Positions 50,762 through 59,175 of a DNA stretch of 64,000 bases are shown piece after piece. How positions within the stretch are numbered: the stretch's first letter is position 1; the number at the start of each line of letters is the position of its first letter. The translations under genes were made by a program, and so were the position numbers. The DNA comes from Blautia obeum ATCC 29174 (GTDB taxonomy: Bacteria > Bacillota > Clostridia > Lachnospirales > Lachnospiraceae), in the NCBI RefSeq assembly GCF_025147765.1, contig NZ_CP102265.1, positions 191,501 to 255,500 of the forward strand, written 5' to 3'. The notes under the pieces are model-generated. The model was not told the origin of the DNA and searched no databases. It was given only the letters and a program-made list of their open reading frames with translations.

Positions 50762-52051
50762 ATGAAGAAAAAATTACTTGCAGTATTAATGACAGGTATC
50801 ATGGCTGCATCTTTTGCAGGAACAGCAACCGTTGTTTCCGCTGATTCTGGAGATGACAACACATTGACAGTATGGGCATGGGACCAGAACTTCAATATCA
50901 AATCTATGCAGATGGCTGGTGAGCAGTATGCAAAAGATCACGAAGGATTCGCAGTAGACGTTATCGAAACATCTTCTGATGACTGCCAGACAAAACTTAC
51001 AACAGCAGCTAACGCTGGTGACTACAGCACACTTCCGGACATCGTTCTGATGCAGGACAACAGCTATCAGAAATATCTGAAGAGCTATCCGGATGCATTT
51101 ACAGATCTCAAAGATATGGATATCAACTGGGATGATTTCGGAAAACTGAAACAGTCCTACTCCATGGTAGATGACACACATTATGGTGTTCCGTTTGATA
51201 ACGGTGCTGTTATTGCATGCTATCGTACAGATATCCTTGAAGAAGCTGGATATACACTGGATGATCTGACAGACATCACATGGTCCAAATTCATGGAAAT
51301 CGGTAAAGACCTTCATGAAAAAACAGGTAAATACCTCCTTACAAGCGAAGCTACAGGCGGCGATACTCTGATGATGATGATGCAGTCTTGTGGAGCTAAC
51401 TTCGTAAATGAAGACGGCGAAGCTTATATCGTTGGAAACGATGTTGCAGAAAAATGCATCAACCTTTATGTAGACCTTGTTAAAAACGATGTTGTTAAAC
51501 TTGTAAACAACTGGGATGAATATATCGCAACAATCACAGGCGGCGAGGCTGCTGGTATCGTAAATGGTAACTGGATCACAGCTACTCTGATGTCTACAGA
51601 AGATCAGAAAGGTCTCTGGGAAATCACAACAATGCCTAAGGTTGACGACGTTGATACAGCTACAAACTATGCAAACAATGGTGGTTCTTCCTGGTATATC
51701 ACATCCAACTGCAAGAACGTAGAGCTCGCAGAAGATTTCCTTGCAAGCACATTTGGTTCCAGCACAGACTTCTATGATGCAATCCTTCCGGCATCAGGTG
51801 CAATCTCCTGTTATCTGCCGGCTGGTGAATCTGAAGTTTACAATGAGCCAAACGAATTCTTTAACGGACAGCCAATCTTCTCCACAATCGTAGAATACTC
51901 TTCTCATATTCCGGAGTTCACAAAAACACCGTATCACTATGAAGCAAGAGAATGTGTCAACACAGCAGTTGTTAATATCGTAAATGGTACATCTGTAGAA
52001 GACGCTCTTCAGGAAGCACAGGATACACTGGCATTCAAGATGACTGAATAG
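50762..52051 (+). CDS. Sugar ABC transporter substrate-binding protein
   Basis: The ATG follows AAAGGAGG. The 429-residue solute-binding protein of family 1 starts with a Sec signal (K-K-K-L-L-A-V-L-M, cleavage likely after V-V-S-A). It continues L-T-V-W-A-W-D-Q-N-F, the usual opening of carbohydrate-binding proteins. Unusually, there is no lipobox Cys at the cleavage site, although Gram-positive binding proteins are normally lipoproteins. The partner permeases follow, but no ATPase gene is in the operon; a shared MsmK-type ATPase would be needed. Confidence 0.93.
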   Translation: MKKKLLAVLMTGIMAASFAGTATVVSADSGDDNTLTVWAWDQNFNIKSMQMAGEQYAKDHEGFAVDVIETSSDDCQTKLTTAANAGDYSTLPDIVLMQDNSYQKYLKSYPDAFTDLKDMDINWDDFGKLKQSYSMVDDTHYGVPFDNGAVIACYRTDILEEAGYTLDDLTDITWSKFMEIGKDLHEKTGKYLLTSEATGGDTLMMMMQSCGANFVNEDGEAYIVGNDVAEKCINLYVDLVKNDVVKLVNNWDEYIATITGGEAAGIVNGNWITATLMSTEDQKGLWEITTMPKVDDVDTATNYANNGGSSWYITSNCKNVELAEDFLASTFGSSTDFYDAILPASGAISCYLPAGESEVYNEPNEFFNGQPIFSTIVEYSSHIPEFTKTPYHYEARECVNTAVVNIVNGTSVEDALQEAQDTLAFKMTE

Positions 52052-52100
52052 TCCTCTGGATATTAAGTGAAACTGAAATAAGAAAATTTACGTGAGCGCG

Positions 52101-52120
52101 GGGGACTGCTTGCAGTCCCC
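52101..52120 (+). other. GC-rich intergenic hairpin after the binding-protein gene
   Basis: GGGGACTG-CTTG-CAGTCCCC is not followed by a T run. It probably stabilises the upstream mRNA, so that binding protein is made in excess of the permeases. Confidence 0.65.
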
Positions 52121-52182
52121 TGTCTTATGTTAAGAGTTACAGTTGCCGGAAACGGCAGCAAGTTTTGAAAGGGGGAGTTCAT

Positions 52183-53082
52183 ATGAATTCCAGGAAAAAA
52201 GGTATGACTCTGGTTGCAAAACAGAGAACTGCAGGATGGCTTTTCCTTGCACCTGCATCCATTATGATCGCAGTCATGAGTTTCTATCCAATGATCCGTG
52301 CATTCATTATTTCACTGCAGACCGGAGCAGGCGCAAACATGAGATTTGCAGATCCGATCTTCAGTAACTACAAGCGTATTCTTGCAGACAAAGTATTCCA
52401 GCAGTCTATTGTAAATACGTTCCTTTATCTGATCATTCAGGTGCCGATCATGCTGATACTGGCAATTCTTCTGGCACAGCTTTTAAATAACAAAGATCTG
52501 AAACTCAGAGGATTTTTCCGTACATGTGTATTTCTTCCATGTGCAACATCCCTGGTTTCCTACTCACTGATTTTCCGTTCCATGTTTGCAACAGATGGTC
52601 TGATCAACAGTATCCTGATCAAACTTGGAATCTTATCAACCGGCTACAACTTCCTGGGAAATTCCACCAGTGCCAAGATTGTGATCATCCTGGCTCTGAT
52701 CTGGAGATGGACAGGCTACAACATGGTATTCTATCTTGCTGGTCTTCAGAATATTGAATATTCTGTATATGAAGCAGCAAAGATCGATGGTGCCAACGGC
52801 TGGAAGACTTTCTGGAAGATCACTGTTCCGCTTCTGAAACCGACAATTATCATGACCTTCATCATGTCAATCAATGGTACACTGCAATTGTTTGATGAGT
52901 CTGTCAACCTGACAAAAGGTGGCCCGGCAAACTCCACAATCACAATGTCCCACTATATTTACAACACATGCTTTATTAACGTACCGAACTTTGGATATGC
53001 ATCAGCGATGTCATTTATCATATTCATCATGGTAGCTGTGCTTGCATTTATCAACTTGAAAGTAGGTGATACACGTGACTAA
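52183..53082 (+). CDS. Sugar ABC transporter permease 1
   Basis: The start is the ATG at 52183, after AAAGGGGGAG. The 299-residue MalF-type permease has six helices and the EAA loop Y-E-A-A-K-I-D-G-A-N-G-W-K-T-F, which contacts the ATPase. It is co-directional with the binding protein, and its stop overlaps the next permease start. Confidence 0.94.
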   Translation: MNSRKKGMTLVAKQRTAGWLFLAPASIMIAVMSFYPMIRAFIISLQTGAGANMRFADPIFSNYKRILADKVFQQSIVNTFLYLIIQVPIMLILAILLAQLLNNKDLKLRGFFRTCVFLPCATSLVSYSLIFRSMFATDGLINSILIKLGILSTGYNFLGNSTSAKIVIILALIWRWTGYNMVFYLAGLQNIEYSVYEAAKIDGANGWKTFWKITVPLLKPTIIMTFIMSINGTLQLFDESVNLTKGGPANSTITMSHYIYNTCFINVPNFGYASAMSFIIFIMVAVLAFINLKVGDTRD

Positions 53083-53902
53083 GAAAAACAAATCAGCCAT
53101 TCAGAGAAGATTGATTCCTACTTATATTTTTCTGATCATCGTGTCATTTATTTCTGTATTCCCGTTATACTGGATGATCTCAGCTGCGACAAATACATCA
53201 ACAGATGTATCCCGTGGACGTATCCTTCCGGGAAGTCATTTTATGGAAAACTTCCACAATCTGACAGCTCAGCAGCCACTGTGGAGAGCACTTGGAAACT
53301 CGTTTTTCTATGCAATCCTTACCACAGTGATCTGTCTTCTGATCTGCTCTATCGCAGGATATGGATTTGAAGTTTATCATGACAAAGGAAAAGACAGACT
53401 GTTCTCCGTGCTGCTTCTTGCAATGATGGTTCCGCAGGTTGCAACCATGGTTCCGTTGTTCAAAATGTTCTCCAAAGCAGGACTTCTGAATACAGCAGTT
53501 GGTTTTATCCTTCCAATCATTTCTACACCATTTATGATCATGATGTTCCGTCAGAACGCAAGATCATTCCCGGTAGATATTATCGAAGCAGCTCGTATTG
53601 ATGGACTGAGCGAAGTAAGGATCTTCTTCCAGATGTTCATTCCTACAATGAAATCTACATATGCAGCTGCAGCTGTTATTACCTTCATGAACGCATGGAA
53701 CTCTTACCTGTGGCCGAAGGTAATCATGACAGATAATAAGGCAATGACAATGCCAATGTTGATCGCCAACCTGATCACAGGTTATGTAACAGACTATGGT
53801 ATGCTGATGTGCGGCGTATTGTTCTGTTCCATCCCGACCATGATCGTCTTCTTCGTACTGCAGAAACAGTTCGCAGAAGGTATTACCGGTGCTGTCAAGT
53901 AA
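53075..53902 (+). CDS. Sugar ABC transporter permease 2
   Basis: GTG at 53075 is preferred (AGTAGG 8 bases upstream); GTG at 53066 is in frame. The 275-residue MalG-type permease has six helices and the EAA motif I-E-A-A-R-I-D-G-L-S-E-V-R-I-F. It overlaps permease 1 by 8 bases and is followed by an attenuator-like stem. Confidence 0.94.
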   Translation: MTKKNKSAIQRRLIPTYIFLIIVSFISVFPLYWMISAATNTSTDVSRGRILPGSHFMENFHNLTAQQPLWRALGNSFFYAILTTVICLLICSIAGYGFEVYHDKGKDRLFSVLLLAMMVPQVATMVPLFKMFSKAGLLNTAVGFILPIISTPFMIMMFRQNARSFPVDIIEAARIDGLSEVRIFFQMFIPTMKSTYAAAAVITFMNAWNSYLWPKVIMTDNKAMTMPMLIANLITGYVTDYGMLMCGVLFCSIPTMIVFFVLQKQFAEGITGAVK

Positions 53903-53916
53903 ACAATGAATTTAAT

Positions 53917-53988
53917 AAAAGGATGCTGCTTGGGCCTGTGGGTATATTGCGTAATATGTCCCAGACAGATTATGCGGCATCCTTTTTT
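53917..53988 (+). terminator. Long stem terminator/attenuator before the galactosidases
   Basis: AAAAGGATGCTGC pairs with GCGGCATCCTTTT. The loop itself contains a second stem, GGG-TATATT-GCGT-AATAT-GTCCC. A T run follows. It separates transporter and enzyme genes. Confidence 0.8.
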
Positions 53989-54018
53989 GCTTAAAAATAA
54001 TAACGCAGGAGGATAAGA

Positions 54019-57000
54019 ATGAAAACTTTTGATTATTCTTTAGTAAAGGATCCACAGTATTTTAAGGACAGAAGAATGGATGCGCATTCTGACCATACAT
54101 ATTACAGAGATGGAGAGGAAGCGCAGGAAAAAGCAACGTCTTTCCGTTACGATCTCAATGGAATCTGGAAATTCCACTATGCCCGCAACTACGGAAGTGC
54201 AATCCCGGGATTTGAAAAAGCAGACTATTGCTGCAAGGACTGGGATGATATCCGCGTGCCGGCACATATCCAGATGGAAGGATATGATGCACCTCAGTAT
54301 GCCAACGTACAGTATCCGTGGGAAGGTCACGAAGACATTCATCCGGGTGAGATTCCGGAGCACTTTAACCCGGTTGCAAGCTATGTGAAATACTTCGAAG
54401 TGCCGGAAGAAATGCAGGGAAAACGTCTCTTTATTTCTTTTCAGGGAGCAGAGAGCGGCATTGCATTATGGCTCAACGGACAGTTTGTAGGATATAGTGA
54501 AGACTCCTTTACACCGTCAGAATTTGAACTGACCGAGTATGTAAAAGAAGGTGAAAACAAACTCGCAGCACAGGTATTCAAATGGACAGCAAGCAGCTGG
54601 TGCGAGGACCAGGATTTCTATCGTTTCTCTGGAATCTACAGAGATGTTTATCTTTATACCGTGCCGGAGGTTCATGTTTATGACCTTCAGATCCGTGCAA
54701 TCCCGGACGAAACTTTAAGTACAGCGGCACTTGAGATCGGAACAGATACCTGGGGCAAAGGTACAGTAAAGATCACTCTTTCCAAAGATGGAGAGACCGT
54801 GATCGAAGATAAAAAAGCACTCGACGGAGAGGAAATTTATTCCTGGAAAGTAGAAGATCCGGTACTCTGGAGTGCAGAAGATCCGCAGCTTTATGACCTT
54901 GTTTTAGAGGTTTATAACGAGGCAGGAGAACTTCAGGAAGTAGTTCCGCAGAAGGTTGGATTCCGTCGTTTTGAGATGAAAGACGGTATCATGACACTGA
55001 ACGGAAAACGTATCGTATTCAAGGGCGTAAACCGTCATGAATTCAGCTCTGTGAGTGGAAGACACGTGTCCGAAGAAGAGCTTCGTAAAGACCTTAAGAT
55101 CATGAAACAGAACAACATCAATGCAATCCGTACCTGCCATTATCCGGATGCATCCCTGATCTATCAGCTCTGCGATGAATACGGAATCTATATGATCGAT
55201 GAGACAAACCTTGAATCTCATGGTTCCTGGGATGTTGCTGAATTTACGAAGGATTACACCTATGTTGTGCCGCATGACAAACCGGAATGGCTGGATATGA
55301 TGCTTGATCGTGCAAATTCCATGTACCAGAGAGACAAAAACCACGCTGCGATCCTGATCTGGTCCTGCGGAAATGAGTCCTTCGGAGGCAAGGATATTTT
55401 TGAAATGTCACAGTTCTTCCATAAGGCAGATCCGACTCGTCTGGTTCATTATGAAGGTCTCTGCCACGACCGCAGATATAACGATACCAGCGACATGGAA
55501 AGCCAGATGTATCCGTCTGTAGAAGCAATCAAGGAGTTCCTTGCAAAAGACAGTTCCAAGCCGTTTATCTGCTGTGAATATACCCACGCAATGGGAAATT
55601 CCTGCGGTGCAATGCACAAATATACAGATCTGACAGACACAGAACCGAAGTATCAGGGCGGATTTATCTGGGACTATATTGACCAGTCTATCTACAAAAA
55701 AGACCGCTACGGCAAAGAATTCCAGGCATACGGCGGTGACTTCGGAGAACGTCCGACAGATTACAACTTCAGTGGAAATGGTATCGCATATGGCGGAAAC
55801 AGAGATGCTTCTCCAAAGATGCAGGAAGTCAAATTCAACTACCAGAATATCACTGCAGAAGTCAGTGCAGACAGCGTAAAAGTCATCAACAAAAACCTGT
55901 TTGTAAGCACAGATATTTTTGATTGCAAAGTAACTGTTGCAAAGAATGGCAAAGTGATCCACAAGGCTTCTCTTGCAACTGCAGTTGCTCCATTAAGCGA
56001 AGAAACTTATGTACTTCCGCTTGCAAAAGAAGAGAAACCAGGCGAATATACGGTGACTGTTTCCTTCCATCTGAAAGAAGATAAAGCATGGGCAGAAGCA
56101 GGACATGAGGTGGCTTTTGGACAGTATGTATACCAGGTTGAAGAACCGAAAAAGACCTGCCCGGAAGGTGTAAAAGTGATCCGCAGCACACACAATATCG
56201 GTGTCAGAGGCGCACACTTTGAAGTACTTTTCTCTGTGTTAAACGGTGGTCTGGTATCTTATAAATATGCCGGAAAAGAGATGATCGAGGCAATCCCGAA
56301 ACCGAATTTCTGGCGTGCACCAACCGACAATGACTGTGGAAATCTTATGGGAATGCGCTACGGACAGTGGAAACTTGCCAGCATGTACTTAAGTCACAAA
56401 GACTTCCGCAAGGGACCGTATGGCCCGTCAAATATGCCAGAAGTAGAAGTGAATGAGAAGTCTGTAAAAGTAGCTTATACCTACATCATGCCGACTACAC
56501 CGACCAGCGAATGCAAGCTTTCTTATGAAGTTTTCGGTGATGGAAGAGTGAAAACAACTCTTACGTATGACCCTGTTAAAGAACTCGGTGATATGCCGGA
56601 ATTCGGTGTAATCTTCAAATTCAACGCAGATTATGACCGTGTAGAATGGTATGGACTTGGCGAGGCAGAAACTTATGCAGACCGTAAGAAAGGTGCAAAA
56701 CTTGGCATTTATGCAAACAAAGTTGCAGACAATATCGCAAGATATATGGTACCGCAGGAATGTGGTGCAAAAGAAGAAGTACGCTGGGCAAAAGTAACTG
56801 ACCGCAAGGGTAGAGGAATGCTCTTTGAGATGGATGAAAACAATGGGCCGATGATGTTCTCTGCACTTCCATACACACCTCATGAGATGGAAAATGCAAT
56901 GCATCCATATGAACTTCCAGAGGTTCATTACACTGTTGTACGTGTGGCAAAAGACCAGATGGGAATCGGTGGTGATGACAGCTGGGGTGCTCGCACACAC

Positions 57001-57063
57001 GAAGAATATTTGCTGAAAACTGACAAAAAGATGGAATTTTCCTTTGTTTTTAAAGGACTTTAA
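54019..57063 (+). CDS. Beta-galactosidase, GH2 (LacZ-type)
   Basis: The 1014-residue enzyme has the five-domain LacZ layout: sugar-binding jelly roll (residues about 40-210), immunoglobulin-like domain, the TIM barrel (about 325-615) and C-terminal small and large chain domains. The acid/base Glu is in W-S-C-G-N-E-S (about 452) and the nucleophile Glu in F-I-C-C-E-Y-T-H-A-M-G-N (about 520). It cleaves beta-galactosides, intracellular as no signal peptide is present. It ends 11 bases before the GH42 gene. Confidence 0.95.
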   Translation: MKTFDYSLVKDPQYFKDRRMDAHSDHTYYRDGEEAQEKATSFRYDLNGIWKFHYARNYGSAIPGFEKADYCCKDWDDIRVPAHIQMEGYDAPQYANVQYPWEGHEDIHPGEIPEHFNPVASYVKYFEVPEEMQGKRLFISFQGAESGIALWLNGQFVGYSEDSFTPSEFELTEYVKEGENKLAAQVFKWTASSWCEDQDFYRFSGIYRDVYLYTVPEVHVYDLQIRAIPDETLSTAALEIGTDTWGKGTVKITLSKDGETVIEDKKALDGEEIYSWKVEDPVLWSAEDPQLYDLVLEVYNEAGELQEVVPQKVGFRRFEMKDGIMTLNGKRIVFKGVNRHEFSSVSGRHVSEEELRKDLKIMKQNNINAIRTCHYPDASLIYQLCDEYGIYMIDETNLESHGSWDVAEFTKDYTYVVPHDKPEWLDMMLDRANSMYQRDKNHAAILIWSCGNESFGGKDIFEMSQFFHKADPTRLVHYEGLCHDRRYNDTSDMESQMYPSVEAIKEFLAKDSSKPFICCEYTHAMGNSCGAMHKYTDLTDTEPKYQGGFIWDYIDQSIYKKDRYGKEFQAYGGDFGERPTDYNFSGNGIAYGGNRDASPKMQEVKFNYQNITAEVSADSVKVINKNLFVSTDIFDCKVTVAKNGKVIHKASLATAVAPLSEETYVLPLAKEEKPGEYTVTVSFHLKEDKAWAEAGHEVAFGQYVYQVEEPKKTCPEGVKVIRSTHNIGVRGAHFEVLFSVLNGGLVSYKYAGKEMIEAIPKPNFWRAPTDNDCGNLMGMRYGQWKLASMYLSHKDFRKGPYGPSNMPEVEVNEKSVKVAYTYIMPTTPTSECKLSYEVFGDGRVKTTLTYDPVKELGDMPEFGVIFKFNADYDRVEWYGLGEAETYADRKKGAKLGIYANKVADNIARYMVPQECGAKEEVRWAKVTDRKGRGMLFEMDENNGPMMFSALPYTPHEMENAMHPYELPEVHYTVVRVAKDQMGIGGDDSWGARTHEEYLLKTDKKMEFSFVFKGL

Positions 57064-57074
57064 GAGGAGAAAAA

Positions 57075-59099
57075 ATGGCAAAACAGATCAAATACGGACA
57101 TTATCTTCATGGTGGAGATTACAATCCGGAGCAGTGGCTTGACCGCCCGGATATTCTCCAAAAGGACATCGAATATTTCAAAAAAGCACACATCAATACT
57201 GTATCTGTAGGGATTTTTTCCTGGGCAGTTCTTGAACCAGAAGAGGGAAAATATAACTTTGACTGGTTAGAGGAAATTATCAATAATCTCTACAAAGAGG
57301 GCATCCATACTATTCTTGCAACACCGTCAGGAGCAAGACCAAAATGGATGGCAGACAAGTACGAAGAAGTTCTTCGTATGGATCCGGACAGAACAAGAAG
57401 ATTCTTCGGAGGCAGACATAATCACTGCTTTACCTCTCCGGTATACAGAGAAAAAGTACATGCGATTGATAAGAAATTAGCTGAAAGATTTGGCAGACAT
57501 CCGGCAGTTATGCTGTGGCATATCTCTAACGAGTTTGGAGGAGAATGCCACTGCCCGCTGTGCCAGGCGAAGTTCCGTGAATGGCTGAAAGAAAAATACG
57601 GCACGATCGAGAACCTTAATAAACGCTGGTGTACTACTTTCTGGAGCCATAGATATAATAGCTTTGATCAGATTGAAAGTCCGTCAACTAAAGGCGAAAA
57701 TGAACTTCATGCACTGAAGCTTGACTGGAAGAGATTTGTGACATACCAGACGATCGACTTCATTAAAAATGAGGTTGATGCGATCCGCGAGGGTGGTTCT
57801 GAACTGCCTGTAACAGCAAATCTGATGTATGATTATGACGGTCTGGATTACAAAAAATTTAAGGATGTTCTGGACGTGGTATCTTGGGATAATTATCCAA
57901 GCTGGCACAAAAAAGAAGAATATCTTACTGCAGTTGATGCGGAAATGCAGCATGATCTGATGCGCAGTATCAGGAAGGAACCATTCCTTCTTATGGAATC
58001 CTGTCCGTCTGCAACGAACTGGAAACCGATCAACAAACTTAAAAAACCGGGAATGCATCTGGCTGCATCTCTCCAGGCTGTAGCACATGGTTCTGACAGC
58101 GTGCTGTATTTCCAGCTTCGCCAGAGCCAGGGAGCTTCGGAGAAGTTCCATGGTGCAGTGATCGATCATTATGGCGGAGATGATACCCGCGTTTTCCGCG
58201 AAGTAACAGAGGTTGGCGAGGCTCTTGAGCAGATCCAGGAGACGGTTGGAACCAGCATGAGATCGCAGGCGGCTGTTCTCTATGACCGTGAGAACGACTG
58301 GGCGATCGCTGATGTGCAGGGACCACGAAATGTAGATATGCACTACCGCGAAGCAGTCCAGAAAAACTACCGTGCTCTGAGAGAACAGGGGCTGAATGTG
58401 GATGTGATCGCAATGGAACATTCCCTTTCCGATTATAAAGTTCTGGCGGCTCCGATGGCATATATGTTCAAAGATGGATACGAAGAAAAGCTTCGTGCTT
58501 ATGTGGAAAACGGTGGAACTCTGGTGCTTTCTTACTGGTCAGGACTGGTTGATGGTACTGACAGATGCTTCCTTGGCGGAACTCCATATGGGCTTATGGA
58601 TGTGGCGGGACTCCGCAGCACAGAGACAGATGCGCTCTATGACTGGGAAGAAAATCATGCGATCCCGGAGGCGGGAAGTCATCTTGGAATCAGCAATGTA
58701 TATACTTGCAAAAACCTTTGCGAACTGGTCAAGGTTTCGGATGCAGAAGTGCTGATGCGTTATGGCGAAGACTTCTATCAGGGATATCCGGTGCTGACAC
58801 ACAAGGCATTTGGCAAAGGCCATGTATATTATGTATGCGCGGACATGGAGCTTGGATTCTACCAGGATTTCTATGGCAGAGTAGCAGCAGAAGCAGGTCT
58901 GAAATCTCCAATAGAGATTATTCCGGAAGGAGTTTCTGTAACAGTAAGAGAAAACGAGGATACCGAATATCTCTTCATCCAGAACTATGCGCGTAAGCCA
59001 CAGGCTGTTCCGGTTCCGGCAGAGTATGAATTGCTTTATGGAACAGAGAGTGAAGTCATGGCTCCGTTGCAGACAAGGATTCTGAAGAAAAGTAAATAA
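57075..59099 (+). CDS. Beta-galactosidase, GH42
   Basis: The 674-residue enzyme starts with the family pattern Y-L-H-G-G-D-Y-N-P-E-Q-W. The acid/base Glu is in W-H-I-S-N-E-F-G-G (about 155), next to zinc-site Cys C-H-C-P-L-C. The nucleophile Glu is in F-L-L-M-E-S-C-P-S (about 305). A trimerisation domain and a C-terminal beta domain complete the usual length. It acts on galacto-oligosaccharides in the cytosol, complementing the GH2 enzyme. Confidence 0.95.
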   Translation: MAKQIKYGHYLHGGDYNPEQWLDRPDILQKDIEYFKKAHINTVSVGIFSWAVLEPEEGKYNFDWLEEIINNLYKEGIHTILATPSGARPKWMADKYEEVLRMDPDRTRRFFGGRHNHCFTSPVYREKVHAIDKKLAERFGRHPAVMLWHISNEFGGECHCPLCQAKFREWLKEKYGTIENLNKRWCTTFWSHRYNSFDQIESPSTKGENELHALKLDWKRFVTYQTIDFIKNEVDAIREGGSELPVTANLMYDYDGLDYKKFKDVLDVVSWDNYPSWHKKEEYLTAVDAEMQHDLMRSIRKEPFLLMESCPSATNWKPINKLKKPGMHLAASLQAVAHGSDSVLYFQLRQSQGASEKFHGAVIDHYGGDDTRVFREVTEVGEALEQIQETVGTSMRSQAAVLYDRENDWAIADVQGPRNVDMHYREAVQKNYRALREQGLNVDVIAMEHSLSDYKVLAAPMAYMFKDGYEEKLRAYVENGGTLVLSYWSGLVDGTDRCFLGGTPYGLMDVAGLRSTETDALYDWEENHAIPEAGSHLGISNVYTCKNLCELVKVSDAEVLMRYGEDFYQGYPVLTHKAFGKGHVYYVCADMELGFYQDFYGRVAAEAGLKSPIEIIPEGVSVTVRENEDTEYLFIQNYARKPQAVPVPAEYELLYGTESEVMAPLQTRILKKSK

Positions 59100-59105
59100 A
59101 ACAAA

Positions 59106-59138
59106 AACGAAGGGGCTGTCGAGAACAGCCCCTTCGTT
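59106..59138. terminator. Strong terminator after the galactosidases
   Basis: A perfect 14-bp stem, AACGAAGGGGCTGT with its complement, surrounds a short loop. It serves the convergent surface-protein gene too. Confidence 0.8.
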
Positions 59139-59175
59139 ATATAGAAGTTATTTTAAATTTAATTCTTTATAGTCA

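Noticed and set aside
55408..55962. Reverse frames inside the GH2 galactosidase
   Set aside because: They lie opposite a full-length enzyme with intact active site and lack ribosome sites.
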